A DNA stretch of 64,000 nucleotides from Gammaproteobacteria bacterium (GTDB lineage: Bacteria; Pseudomonadota; Gammaproteobacteria; Steroidobacterales; Rariloculaceae), in contig JAJEGN010000004.1 of the NCBI GenBank assembly GCA_022819855.1, positions 1-64,000 of the forward strand, written 5' to 3'. The notes beneath the pieces were generated by a model that was not told where the DNA came from, did no database searches, and saw only the letters and a list, made by a program, of their open reading frames with translations. The first letter of the stretch is position 1. Each line of letters opens with the position of its first letter. Position numbers and translations under genes: made by a program. Shown here piece by piece: positions 26,051-38,200 of this stretch.

Positions 26051-26340
26051 TCCTGCAGGACTTTGTCTTTCGGCTCGGCGAGTTCTTGCAGATAGTCGCG
26101 AGCGCTCCTTGTCACTTCGTCAAGCACACCGACGGGTACCCACTGGTCTGCAGGCAGACGCAGGCGGCGTTCAACCTCGGCTTCCAGAAGCCGGCGCTCG
26201 CGGTTGCGGATCGCCTCCGCCCGCGCGAGTTCCCCGGATACCGCCGCGCTTACGTTCGCGTACTCGCCCTCTTCGACCAGTTGCCGGGCAAACGCGAATG
26301 CCGATTCGGTAAAGGATACGCTCTGTTTGTGGACGGCCAT
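26047..26340 (-). CDS. parD: ParD-type antitoxin
   Basis: The 97-residue protein begins MAVHKQSVSFTESAFAFARQ and continues with GEYANVSAAVSGELARAEA, the ribbon-helix-helix pattern of ParD/CopG antitoxins (residues 5-50). The charged C-terminus should bind the toxin. ATG 26340 is the first start consistent with this motif. It precedes parE with a 4-base overlap and should autoregulate the operon. The pair diverges from the phosphopantetheinyl transferase gene. Confidence 0.82.
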   Translation of the reverse strand: MAVHKQSVSFTESAFAFARQLVEEGEYANVSAAVSGELARAEAIRNRERRLLEAEVERRLRLPADQWVPVGVLDEVTRSARDYLQELAEPKDKVLQD

Positions 26341-26549
26341 AAACCGCTCTCGTCGTTCCGGTGCTCTATTGGCGCACCATAGCGCAGAGGCACACATCCC
26401 GCAATCGCAACCAGGCGCCGTTCGAGCGGCAATTCTCGATCGGCGCGTCGGCGTCGGCCAGGAGTCGAAAGGCCGGTTCATGCCCGCGGCGTTTTTCAGA
26501 TCGGTGCAGACGCCCTTCCTGCGCGCCGTCGCTACAATACACATGTCCT

Positions 26550-27305
26550 ATGGCGACAACGACCGCAACGCCGTGGTGGGTCCGCTGGCGCGAGGCCGAG
26601 GGCGCGACGATCCTTCACGTCGACCTGACCCCGGATGCCGAGCGCGAGGCGTGCGCCGTCGCCCTGCTCGACGGCGCGGAGCGGTCGCGCCGACGCCGTT
26701 TCCTGGCGGCGCGCGCCCGACGCGAGTTTGCGCTCTGCCGGGCGGCGCTTCGGGTCGTGCTCGCCGAGCGCCTGGGGTGCAGCAAGCGGCAGCTTGGCTT
26801 CGGTTATCTCGAGCACGGTAAACCGTTCGCGACGGTGGACGGCCGGCGCGCGGACATCGGCTTCAACGTCAGCCACAGCGGCAGGCACGGGCTGATCGCG
26901 ATCGCGGAGCACCGCCCGGCCGCAGCCCCGGAGCACGGGCGGGTCGAGCAGCTCGGCGTAGATGTCGAGGAACGCCGGCCGCGGAAGGATCTCGAGGGCA
27001 TCGGCAGCCTGGTGTTCAGCCCGGCCGAGCGGCGGCTGCTCGCCGCGGCGGCCGATGACAACAGGAGACGGCTGTTCTACCGGCTCTGGAGCCTCAAGGA
27101 AGCGCTGATCAAGGCCGTCGGCACGGGCTTTTCGCTCTCTCCCAGGGGCATCGAACTCCCGGCGCCGATGTTGCGCGGCGCCCGGACGGGGGAGTTCCGG
27201 TTCTCGGACTCGCCGGCGGAGACCTGGCGGCTCGTCGATCTCGGCGAGCGCCGGTTCGCCGCGGCGCTCGCGTACCGGATGCCCGGCTCACCCGTGTCGG
27301 GCTGA
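26550..27305 (+). CDS. Sfp-type 4'-phosphopantetheinyl transferase
   Basis: The 251-residue protein carries the defining motifs: FNVSHSGRHGLIAIA (about residues 106-120), LGVDVEERRP (metal-binding Asp and Glu) and WSLKEALIKAVGTGFSLSP (catalytic Lys/Glu). It transfers the phosphopantetheine arm of CoA to carrier-protein serines, here probably Ser2581 of the PKS and the serine of the free ACP. TACAAT lies about 10 bases before the ATG and no ribosome-binding site is seen, so the mRNA may be leaderless. It is the first gene of the permease-PKS strand. Confidence 0.9.
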   Translation: MATTTATPWWVRWREAEGATILHVDLTPDAEREACAVALLDGAERSRRRRFLAARARREFALCRAALRVVLAERLGCSKRQLGFGYLEHGKPFATVDGRRADIGFNVSHSGRHGLIAIAEHRPAAAPEHGRVEQLGVDVEERRPRKDLEGIGSLVFSPAERRLLAAAADDNRRRLFYRLWSLKEALIKAVGTGFSLSPRGIELPAPMLRGARTGEFRFSDSPAETWRLVDLGERRFAAALAYRMPGSPVSG

Positions 27306-27377
27306 CCCCGGCTTAAAGCGTTTCGCCGGCGCGGATTACGATGGTCGCTGCAGGGCGGGTGGTCGTGTCGCCGTGCC

Positions 27378-27438
27378 ACGTGTCACGGTCTACGTGTCAG
27401 CCTGACATGTGGCATCCTGACACGGTGACGTGACATGC
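27378..27438. promoter_or_regulatory. Array of TGACA(C/T)G boxes upstream of the permease-PKS pair
   Basis: Five 8-bp boxes lie within 61 bases: ACGTGTCA at 27378 and 27392, then the inverted forms TGACATGT at 27403, TGACACGG at 27418 and TGACATGC at 27431. The boxes at 27392 and 27403 form a near-perfect palindrome around GCC. Such an array looks like a multi-site operator. It starts about 70 bases after the transferase stop and ends 27 bases before the permease start. Confidence 0.6.
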
Positions 27439-27465
27439 GAGTGAGCCCGCGATCGGTGTTATCCC

Positions 27466-29214
27466 ATGAGTGCAGCAGGTCCTGACGGCGACGGCGGTCT
27501 CCGCTACGAGCCGGACGAGCGCGTGCCGCCGGCGCTCGCTCTCGGCCTCGGCGTGCAGATCGCCGTGCTGAGCCTTGCCGCCATCATACTGGTGCCGACG
27601 ATCGTGATGCGGGCGGCAGGCGCGGGCGAGGCCTACCTGGCCTGGGCGGTCTTCGCCACCGTGGCGATTTGCGGCGCGACGACCATGCTGCAGGCGGTGC
27701 GGGCCCGCTGGATCGGCACCGGGCACGTGGTCGTGATGGGCGCCTCGGGGGCGTTCATCGCCGTGTGCATCACCGCCGTCGAGGCCGGCGGCCCGGCACT
27801 GCTGGCGACCCTGGTCTTCGTCGCCGCCTTCGTTCCGCTGCTGCTGTCAGCGCGGCTTTCGCTCTTCCAGCGCGTGCTCACCCCGACCGTCTCGGGAACC
27901 GTCGTCATGCTGATACCGGTCACGGTCATGCCCGCCGCCTTCGACCTGCTGACCGCCGTGCCCGCCGGCAGTCCCGCATCGGCAGCGCCGCTCAGCGCGC
28001 TGGCGGTGATACTGGTCATCCTCGGCATCGCGCTGACGGCGTCGGGCGCGTTGCGCCTCTGGGCGCCGGTCATCGGTGTCGTCGTCGGCTCCGCCGTCGC
28101 CGCCTTCTTCGGCCTTTACGACGTTCGCCAGATCGCGGAGGCGCCCTGGTTCGGCATCCCGACCGGGCAGTGGCCGGGATTCGATCTCGATTTCGGGCCG
28201 GCCTTCTGGGCGCTGTTGCCGGGATTCCTGCTGGTAGCCGCGATCGCCTCCATACGCACGATCAGCGGCGCGGTCGCCATCCAGCGCGTTTCGTGGCGCA
28301 GGGCGAGGGCGGTGGATCTGCGGGCAGTGCAGGGCGCGATCGCCGTGGACGGCGTCGGCAACATCGTCGCCGGTCTTGCGGGCACGACGCCGAACACGGC
28401 GTCGACTGTGGGCACGTCCGTCACCGAGCTTACCGGGGTCGGCGCCCGCAGCGTCGGTATCGCGACGGGGGCGGTATTCATCGCGATCGCCTTCCTGCCC
28501 AAGGTCCTCGCCGTGGTGCTGGCCATACCGGGTCCCGTGTTCGCGGCCTATCTCGCCGTGTTGCTCGCGATGCTCTTCGTCATCGGCATCAAGATGGTCA
28601 CGCAGGACGGGATCGACTCCCGAAACGGCCTGATCGTCGGTATCGCGTTCTGGATCGGCGTCGGTTTCCAGACCGACATGGTGTTTTTCGAGCAGGTCTC
28701 GCAGTTCGCGGGCGGCCTGCTGCGCAACGGCGTCACGACCGGCGGGATCGCGGTCATCCTGATGACGCTTTTCGTGGAGATGACGAAACCGCGTCGAAGC
28801 CGGATCGAGGTGGCGTTCGATCTGTCGGTGCTGCCGGCGATACGGGAGTTCCTTGCCGGGTTCGCGGTTCGAAGCGGCTGGGGCACGGCGATGGCGGAGC
28901 GCCTCGACGCCGCCTGCGAGGAGACGCTGCTGACGCTCGCCGCGCAGGAGAGCGAAGAGGAACGCCGCCTGCGCCTGGTGGCCTACCGGGAAGGCAGCGG
29001 GGCGGTGCTGGAGTTCGTCGTGGCATCCCGGGACGACAATATCCAGGACCGGCTTGCCCTGCTGCCCGACGAGCCCGGCGCCCTGCCTCCCGAACATGAA
29101 GTGTCGCTGCGGCTGTTGCGCCGACTCGCGTCCTCCGTGCACCATCAGCAATATCGCGGGACGGATATCGTGACGGTGCGCGTGGCAGCGCCGGCCGGCG
29201 GAGGAAAAACATGA
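27466..29214 (+). CDS. NCS2-type permease with HATPase-like C-terminal domain
   Basis: The 582-residue protein begins with the NCS2 (xanthine/uracil, SLC23) entry YEPDERVPPALALGLGVQ and has about 12-14 membrane segments to residue 440, including the family block TTPNTASTVGTSVTELTGV. Members import nucleobases or related anions with H+ or Na+. Residues about 450-582 are soluble and resemble an RsbW-like ATPase fold (MAERLDAACEETLLTLAAQ ... SLRLLRRLASSVHHQQYRGT), but the N-box Asn and the DxGxG are not intact, so ATP binding is doubtful. The stop overlaps the PKS start (ATGA), so the two are coupled. The transported compound is unknown. Confidence 0.78.
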   Translation: MSAAGPDGDGGLRYEPDERVPPALALGLGVQIAVLSLAAIILVPTIVMRAAGAGEAYLAWAVFATVAICGATTMLQAVRARWIGTGHVVVMGASGAFIAVCITAVEAGGPALLATLVFVAAFVPLLLSARLSLFQRVLTPTVSGTVVMLIPVTVMPAAFDLLTAVPAGSPASAAPLSALAVILVILGIALTASGALRLWAPVIGVVVGSAVAAFFGLYDVRQIAEAPWFGIPTGQWPGFDLDFGPAFWALLPGFLLVAAIASIRTISGAVAIQRVSWRRARAVDLRAVQGAIAVDGVGNIVAGLAGTTPNTASTVGTSVTELTGVGARSVGIATGAVFIAIAFLPKVLAVVLAIPGPVFAAYLAVLLAMLFVIGIKMVTQDGIDSRNGLIVGIAFWIGVGFQTDMVFFEQVSQFAGGLLRNGVTTGGIAVILMTLFVEMTKPRRSRIEVAFDLSVLPAIREFLAGFAVRSGWGTAMAERLDAACEETLLTLAAQESEEERRLRLVAYREGSGAVLEFVVASRDDNIQDRLALLPDEPGALPPEHEVSLRLLRRLASSVHHQQYRGTDIVTVRVAAPAGGGKT

Positions 29215-32200
29215 CGGATTCGCCGGAAATTCCCGGATTCGGACAGCCGGTGGCGATCGTCGGCATGGCGTGCCGGTTTCCCGGAGCCGACGGCCTTTCC
29301 GCCTTCTGGCGCCTGCTCGAAGCCGGCGGCAACGCCGTGCAGGCGGGCCTGCCGGGGTCCGGCGTCGGGCGCGTGGGCGCCCTGTTTCCCGACGATACGG
29401 GACAGATCGAGGCCTGCCGCTTCGGCGCGTATCTCGATCTCGAGGTCATTGACCGCTTCGACGCCGCCTTCTTCCGAATCTCGCCCGTCGAAGCGGAATT
29501 GCTGGATCCGCAGCAGCGGCTGATTCTCGAGACGAGCTGGCGCGCGCTCGAAGACGCCGGCATCGATCCCGATCTGCTCAAGGACAGCCCGACCGGCGTC
29601 TATGCGGGTATCAGCAACAACGACTACCGGGGGCTGATCCTCGAGGCCCGCGAGAACGCGGGGCCGTCGGAGCCGGCCGCGAGTCTCTACGCCGTTACCG
29701 GCACGTCGCTGAATACCGCGATCGGCCGGGTCGCCTTCGCTCTCGGGCTCGGGGGGCCGGCGATGGCCGTGGACACGGCCTGCTCGTCATCGCTGGTCGC
29801 AACGCATCAGGCGGTCGCGGGCCTGCAGCGCGGCGACGCCGACCTCGCGCTCGCGGGCGGGGTGAACGTCATTCTCTCCGGCCGGCTCCTTGAGTTTCGC
29901 GCCAACGCCGGGATGTTGTCGCCGGACGGCCAGTGCAAGACCTTCGATGCGTCGGCCAACGGATATGTCCGGGGCGAGGGCTGCGGCATCCTGGTCCTGA
30001 AGCGGCTCGCCGATGCCCAGGCCGACGGCGACCGTATCTGGGGCGTCATCCGGGGCTCGGCGCTGAACCAGGACGGGGCGAGCCAGGGTCTCACGGTGCC
30101 GAACGGGGCGGCGCAGGAACGCGTGATCCGGGCGGCGCTCGAGCGTGCCGGAGTCGGCGCGTCGGATATCGATTATCTCGAGGCGCACGGCACCGGCACC
30201 GAGGTGGGCGACCCGATCGAGATCAACGCGACGGCGGCGGTCTACGGCGATGGCCGGGATGCCGACCGCCCGCTGCTGATCGGCTCGGTGAAAACCAATA
30301 TCGGGCATCTCGAATCCGCGGCGGGGGTCGCGGGGCTGATCAAGACCGTGCTCGCAATGAATCGGGGCGTCATCCCGAAGCACCTGCATTTCAGGAACCC
30401 GAACCCCGAGATGGACTGGGAACGGTTGCCGCTGCAGGTGACGTCAACGCCGACGCCATGGCCTGCCGACGGAGGCCGTCCGCCGCTGGCGGGTGTGAGC
30501 GGGTTCGGATGGTCGGGCACGAACGCCCATGTCGTGCTCGAGGGATATACCGCGCCGGATGGTGCCGCGCCTCGCGTCGATGGGGGCGGCTGGATCGCCG
30601 GCGCCGCGCAAGCGGTCGCCGTTGTGCTGCCTGTGTCCGTCGCGGCGCCGCGGCCAGGGGACGCGCTCGCCCCGCAGGCGAGGGACGCGCCTGCCCCGCG
30701 CGCGAAGCGCCTGCTGCCGCTCTCGGGCAAGACGGACGCGGCGCTTCGCGACATGGCGGCGCGATACATCGAGTGGCTCGATGAACGCGGGGAGGCGCTC
30801 GCGGCCGGGGGCGCGGCGGCCGATGCCCTGCTTGCGGACATGGCCTGGTCGGCCGCCATCGGCCGCAGCCACTTCGGCTGCCGGGCGGGGGTGGTGTTCG
30901 CAGACGCCGGGTCGCTGCGCGCGGGCTTGCGGGCGATCGCCGGGATGGACGAACAGGCGGCGTCGCGCAAGGCGGGTACGGTCGCGTTCGTCTACACCGG
31001 CCAGGCCAGCCAGTGGCCGGGCATGGGCGCGGCGCTCTACGCCAGCGAGCCGGTGGTGCGCGCGGTCCTCGACCGCTGCGACGCGGTGCTCGCCGAAGAA
31101 CGCGGCGCCTCGCTGCTCGACGTGATGTTCGGCCGCCCCGGCGCCGCGGGAGATCTGGACGATCCGCAATGGAAGCAGCCGGCGATCTACGCCCTCGAAT
31201 GCGCTCTCGCGGCACTATGGGCGAGCCTCGGCATCCGGCCGGACGTCGTGCTCGGGCACAGCCTAGGCGAGATCGCGGCAGCGCACACCGCGGGCGTATT
31301 CGGTCTCGAGGACGGCTTGCGCGTTGCGGCCAGGCGCGGTGCGCTGGTCGGCGCCCTGCCCGGTGAGGGCGCGATGGCGGCGGTGTTCGCGCCGGCTTCC
31401 CGCGTCGCGGAGGCACTCGACGAGCACAATGCGGCTGCGCAGGGCATCGGCCTTTGCATCGCCGCCGACAACGGGGCGCATCAGGTCATCAGCGGACCGG
31501 CCGGGGAGATCGCCGCGATCCTCGAGCGTCTGGAGACGGCGGATATCCGCGTCGCGCGGCTGCGCAGGAGTCCCGCCTATCACAGCGCGATGATCGAGCC
31601 TGCGATGGACGACCTGGAGACAGCGCTCGGCGAGCTTGCCTTTGCGCCGCCGTCGCTGCCCTTCATCAGCAATCTGGACGGACGGACGGTGGGTTCGGGC
31701 GAAGCGCTCGATGCGGCGTACTGGCGCCGGCAGATGCGCGCGCCGGTAGCGTACCGGGCGTGCGTGGAAACGCTGGCGGGGCTCGGCGTGGATGCGGTCG
31801 TGGAGGTCGGTCCGCACGCGGTGCTCGGGCCGATGACCACGCTGGCCTGGCCGGACGCGGGAGGGCTTGCCGAGCCCGCGGTGGTATCGAGCCTCAGGCG
31901 GCCCGCGACCGGCGAAGAGCCGCCGGCGCCGGGGTCCGGAGGCGGCTTCCTGGAGGCCGTCGCCGGCGTCTACGAAGCCGGACTGCCATTGCGCTTCGAC
32001 GGGCTCTTCGCCGGCGAGGAACGCCGCCGCATCGAGCTGCCGGGCTATCCCTTCCAGCGCGAGCGCTACTGGGTCGAGGCGCCCAGACGGCGCCGGTCCG
32101 GCGCCGGGCATCCCTTGCTGGGCGCGCGGCACGATTCGGCGAGCGGCGAGATCAGTTTCGACACGGAGCTTTATCCCTCCGACCCCGCATGGCTCGGCGA

Positions 32201-35200
32201 CCATCGCGTGTTCAACCGGCTGGTTGCGCCCGGCGCGCTCTACGGCGCCATGGCGGCGTCGGCCTGCACCGCCGACAGCCCCGGCGCGGCGGTCGTCCAG
32301 GACTTCCAGATGCGGACCGCGCTCGTTTTCCCGCAGACGAATGGCGCAGATGGAAGCGACGAGGAAGGCCGTCGCCTGCAGGTGCTGCTCGACGACCCGG
32401 ATGAGGACGCAGCGCGCCGCGTCCGGATCCTGAGCCGCGGCGCGGACGACGCGGACTGGACGCTGCACGCGGAAGGCCGGGTCTCGACGGACGCCGATCC
32501 GGGCTCGCCGGCCGCCGGCGCGGCGCTCGATCCGGCACGGCTCAAGGCCGACATGGCCGCGGTGGAGCTTCAGGCCTATTACCGCAGCAAGGCCGAGGTC
32601 GGGATCGATCTGGGTCCGTCGTTCCGAACGCTCGAGAAGCTCTGGTCGCGGCCGGGCGAAGCGTTGGCCGAGATCTCCCTTCCGGATGCCGTCGACCGCG
32701 GCGGGCTGGATATCCATCCGCTGATGCTCGACGGCTGCTTCCAGGTCATGGCGGCGGCGCGCGCGCAGGACGGCGCCGACGAGCCGGTGACTTATCTGCC
32801 CTTCGGTTGGGAGCGGCTCGCCTTGCCGGAGCGCCTGCCGGACCGGCTGCTCTGCCATGTGCGCACGAGAGGGGCAGCGGACGAGGCCGATTCACGGGAG
32901 GTGATCAGCGCCGACATCGCTCTCTACGACGTCAACGGCGCCCCGATCGGCACGTTGAGCGGGTACACGGTGAAGCGGGCGACGCGCAGCGCGCTGCTGG
33001 CTGCCGTGGAAGGCATCGACGAGCTGCTCTACGAAGTCATCTGGCGCGACTGCCCCCTGCCTCCGGGCATGCCGCCGGCGGACTTCCTGCCGAGCCCGTC
33101 GGCTGCGGCGTCCCGCTCGAAGCTCTTTTCGAGTTACCTGGCCGACGAGGGCGTCGAGGTTGCGGACGAGATCGACCTGCAGGGCGAGATGGAGCGCGTG
33201 TCGTGGTGTTACGCGCTCTCGGCGCTCGAAACGCTGGGTTGGGAGCGCAGCGCGGGCGCGGTCGTGGATCCGGAAGAGCTGTGCGAGCACCTCGAAGTTC
33301 TGCCCGAGCATGCGAACCTGGTGCGCCGGATGCTCGAGATCCTGGCGCGTTCAGGCGTCTTGCAGGCGAAGGATGAGGGCTTCGTCGTAGCGGTCGGAGC
33401 CGACGAGCCGCTGCCGGACCGAATGCCGCGCGATTCCGAGGCATTTCTGACCGAGGTGACGGAGCGTTTTCAGCATGCCGTGAACGAGATCGGGCTGTTC
33501 CGGCGCTGCGCGGGAGCCCTGCCGAGCGTGCTCCGCGGCAACGAGGACCCGCTGTCGCTGCTGTTCGGCGATACGCAGCCGACGGCCGGCGACCTGTATC
33601 GTCTCGCGCCGGTCTGGCGGGCGGCGAACCGGATGATCGCCGAGGTGGTCCGCACGCTCGTCGACGAACTGCCGGACGGGCGGACGCTGCGCGTGCTCGA
33701 GGTGGGCGCGGGAATCGGCTCGGCGACCGAATACATCCTGCCCCTGCTGCCGGCCGGACGGTTCGACCTCATGTACACTGACATCTCCGCGGGATTCTTC
33801 GCGGAGGCGGAGGCGCGCTTCAGCACGGGCGGCGCTTCGATCGACTACCGCGTGCTCGACATCGAGAAGGACCCGATGGACCAGGGCTTCGAGCCCCACG
33901 CTTACGACCTGATCATCGCGGCCAACGTGTTGCACGCCACGCGCCATCTGGACGAGACGCTTGCCCACTGCCGGGATCTGCTCGCGCCATCGGGGCTGCT
34001 CGTGGCGCTCGAGAACCAGCGCGGCAGGGGCTGGATGGACCTGATCTTCGGTCAGCTCGACGGGTGGTGGCGTTTCGCCGATCGCTACCGGCCGAACCAC
34101 GCCCTCGCCGGACCCGACATCTGGAATCGGGCGCTCGCCGACAGCGGCTTCGCGGAATCGGAAGTCCTCGGCGTGGACCGGTCCGAAGCGGCCGGTCTGC
34201 CGGACCGCGGCGTCATCGTGGCGCAGGGTCCGGCGAAGATCGACCTGCCCGCGGGCGCGTGGATTCTGGCGGCCGACCGGGGCGGCGTGGCGGCGCACCT
34301 TGCGGCGGAACTCGCAGCGAAGAATCAGCGGGTCGTGCTCGCCGTCGGCGGGCCGGACGGGGCAGGGGCGGTGGGCGATGTTTCGGCAGGCGCGGGCGCG
34401 GCGGCGGAGCGTGCGACTGACGATCCGGATCGCGCCGCCGATGGCTCGGCGGGCGCGGGCGATGACTCGGACCGCGCGGGCAGGGCTGCGGAGGAGCGGG
34501 GCGCGGCGGTGGCCGGCGCAGCCACGATCGTCAAGGCATCGATCGACATGGAGCAGCGCGGGTCCTGGCGATCGCTCGTCGAAGGTCTGCCGCCCGATAT
34601 GCCCTTCGCGGGCGTCGTGCATCTCGTCGCGCAGGAAGGCCACGGGGCGGACGCGACAACCGCGGAGATGGCCGCGGACGCGAAACGGGCGGCGGCAAGC
34701 GCGCTCGCGCTCGTGCAGGGCATCGCGGACGCCGACGCCGCGCCCGAGAAGGGCCTGTGGTTCGTCACCCGGGGCGCGCAGGTGCTCGAACGCGAGCGGA
34801 CCGGGCAACTGGCCGGCGCTCCCCTGTGGGGCCTGGGCAAGGTGGCGGCGCGGGAAGCGCCCCAACTGCAGGCGCGGATGCTCGATCTCGATCCCGAGGC
34901 GGCGGAGCCGCAGGCCGTGCTGGCGAACGAATTGCTGTTCCCGGACTCCGAGAACCACATCGCGCATCGCCGTGAGCGCCGCCAGACAGCCCGGCTGGTT
35001 CGGGCGGATTCCGGCGCGCCGCGCCTCGCGCTGCCGGACGACGCGAGCTGGGTGCTGGCGCCGGACGACGGCGGAGCGATCGAGACGCTGCGCGTCCAGC
35101 CGCTGGAGGCACGAGCGCTCGAGCCCAACGAGGTGCGCGCCGAGGTCGATGCCTGCGGGCTCAACTTCCTGGACGTGTTCCGGGCCATGGGCCTGGTCGA

Positions 35201-38200
35201 GGAGGAGGGCTCGCTCGGCGAGGAGTTCTGTGGCCGGATCGTCGAGACCGGTGCGGACGTAACTACCGTGTCGGTCGGCGACCGCGTGGCGGGCTTCGCG
35301 TTCGGCACGTTCGGGCCGGAGGTGGTGACCCACGAGGAACTGGTCGCGCCCGCGCCCGCGGGTGTGTCGGCGACGGCGCTCGCCACGATCCCGTCGGTCT
35401 TCGTGACCTGCGTGCTGTCCTTCGAGCTTGCCGGGCTCAAGGCCGGGGACCGCGTGCTGATTCACGCGGGCGCCGGCGGCGTCGGGCTCGCGGCCATCCA
35501 GCTCGCGCAGGAAGCCGGTGCGGAAGTGTTCGCCACGGCAAGCGCGCGCAAGCAGGCGTATCTGCGCTCGCTCGGCGTCGAGCACGTGTTCGACAGCCGC
35601 ACGACAGGGTTCGGCCGGGAAATTCTCGACGTGACGGACGGCGCCGGCGTCGACGTGGTGCTCAACAGCCTGACGGGCGAGGGCTTTATCGACGCGAGCC
35701 TCGCCTGCCTCGCGCAGGACGGCCGCTTCGTTGAGCTCGCACGGCGCGACATCCTGACTGAGGACGAGATGGCGGCGGTGCGGCCGGACGTCGCCTATTC
35801 GATCCTCGATCTCTACAACCTCAAGGTGCAGGACCCGGCGCGGCCGGGCGCCGCCCTGAAACAGGTACTGGCGCGCATCGCGGCGGGCGGGCTCGCACCG
35901 CTCATGCATACCCGATGGCCGTTCGCCGAGACGAGCGCTGCGATGGGCTACATGCGCGCGGCGCGGCACATCGGCAAGATCGTGCTGACGATGCCTGCCC
36001 TCAGGGCGGGACGGCTGCGGCAGGACGGAACCTACCTCGTGACCGGCGGCATGGGCGGCATCGGCTGCGCGCTCGCCGAATGGCTTGCCGAGCGCGGCGC
36101 GGGCACGGTGGTGCTGAACGGCCGCAGGCCGCCGGACGCCGCGGCGGAGAGAGCGATCGAGGCGCTGCGCGCCCGCGGATTCAACATCGAGGTCGAGATC
36201 GCGGACGTGACGGACGCGGCTGCGCTCGACGCGATGCTCGAGCGGATGGACGGGACGCTGCCGCCGCTTGCGGGCGTGATCCACAGCGTCGGCGTGCTGG
36301 CGGATGCCGCCCTCGGCAACCAGAGCTGGGAAGGCTTCGAGACCGTGCTGTGGCCGAAGATGCTCGGCGCCTGGCACCTGCACCGGGCGACGGCGGAACG
36401 CGACCTCGACATGTTCGTGCTGTTCTCGAGCGTCGCCGGCGTTCTGGGCAATCCGGGCCAGGCCAACCACGCGGCGGCCAACGCCTTTCTCGATCAGCTC
36501 GCCGCCCACCGGCGCGCGCTGGGTCTCCCGGCGCAGGCCATCGCCTGGGGAGCGTGGTCGGGGCTCGGCGAGGCGGAGGAGCAACGGGAACGGATCGCCG
36601 AACGGCGCGAAGCGTCCGGCACCGGCTGGTTCACGCCGGAGCAGGGTTTCAAGGCGCTGGAGCGCCTGCTGCACCAGGACGCGGCGGGCGCCGCGATGGC
36701 GGTCGTGGACTGGCCCGTGTTCGGGGAGACCCTCGACGGCCGTCCGTCCCTGCTCGAGGACCTGCTCGCGGTCGACGCGGACGACGACGATTCGTCCTCG
36801 TCGGAGGACCTGCTCGAACGACTCGCCTCGACGCCCGCGGCGGGGCGCGAGGACCTGCTCGTTGCCTTCCTGCAGGGCGAGGTGCAGGCCGTGCTGAGGC
36901 TGCCCTCGGCGCCGGCGTCCGCGGTCGGATTCTTCGACCTCGGGATGGACTCCCTGATGGCGGTCGAACTGCGCAACCGCCTGAATCGAGCTTTCTCCGA
37001 TAGCTACGTGGCGCCGAATACGCTCGTATTCGATTTCCCGACCATCGCGGACCTCGCCAGCCACCTCGTCGATGTGCTCGGCGACCCCGCGCCGGTTCCC
37101 GAGGCTGTGGCCGATACGGCCTCCGAAGCAGCGCCGGAGCCGAGCGCCGAGCCGGGCGCGCAGCCTCCGCCCGGCAGCGACAGGGACGGAATCGCGATCG
37201 TCGGCATGGCCTGCCGTTTTCCGGGTGCGCCGGATATCGCGACCTTCTGGCGCCGGCTCGAGGCCGGCCACGACGCGGTGACGAATGCACGGCAGGACAA
37301 GGCATCCTGGGCCGGCGTTGCGGGCGACCCCGCGAGCGGCGACGGCGCCTGGGCGCGCGGCGGCTTCGTCGACGGGATCGATTGCTTCGATGCGCGATTC
37401 TTCGGCATGACACCGATCGGCGCGCGCATGATGGATCCGCAGCAGCGCATGCTTCTGGAGACGACCTGGCGGGCGCTCGAAGACGCAGGCATCGATCCGG
37501 AGACCCTGAAGGGCAGCCGCACCGGCGTCTACGCGGGCATCGCGGCCAGCGAATACCGCGACCTGATGATGATGGCCGGCGGCGAGAGCCTCAACTATCT
37601 CGGCACCGCCGGCAGCATGGCGGTCGGCGGCATCGCCTACAAACTCGGGCTCACGGGGCCCGCGATGCCGGTGCTGCTCAACTGCGCCGCCTCGCTGGTC
37701 ACCGTGCAACAGGCAGTCGCGGGCCTGCGCGACGGCGAGGTGGACCTGGCCCTGGTCGGCGGCGTGAACGCGATCCTCTCGCCCGGGCTCACGAGGGAGA
37801 TGGCGGCGCTCGGCATGTTGTCGAAGGAGGGGCGTTGCAAGACCTTCGACGCCGCGGCGGACGGTTTCGTGCGCAGCGAGGGCTGCGGGATGGTGGTCCT
37901 GAAGCGCCTGGCGGAGGCGGAAGCCGACGGTGACCGCATCTGGGCGGTGATCCGGGGCGCGGCGGTGAACCAGAACGGGGCGACGGCAGGGCCGACGGTG
38001 CCCAACGGCCCGGCGCAGGAGCGGGTGATCGAGGAGGCGCTGGCGCAGGCGGGGCTTGAGCCGTCGGACGTCGATTACCTCGAGGCGCACGGGGCCGGAT
38101 CCGAGCTCGGCGACCCGATCGAGGTGCAGGCCGCGGGCGCGGTCTACGGCAGGGGGCGCGGCAGCGGCCGGCCGCTGCTGATCGGTTCGGTCAAGACCAA

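Noticed and set aside
26047..26544. Longer frame of the ParD antitoxin up to 26544
   Set aside because: The ribbon-helix-helix motif begins at ATG 26340, and the upstream part has no family similarity.
36440..36520. KR motif GQANHAAANAFLD with His where the active-site Tyr is usual
   Set aside because: I could not exclude that this variant is common in reductases of this type, so it was not taken as evidence of an inactive KR.
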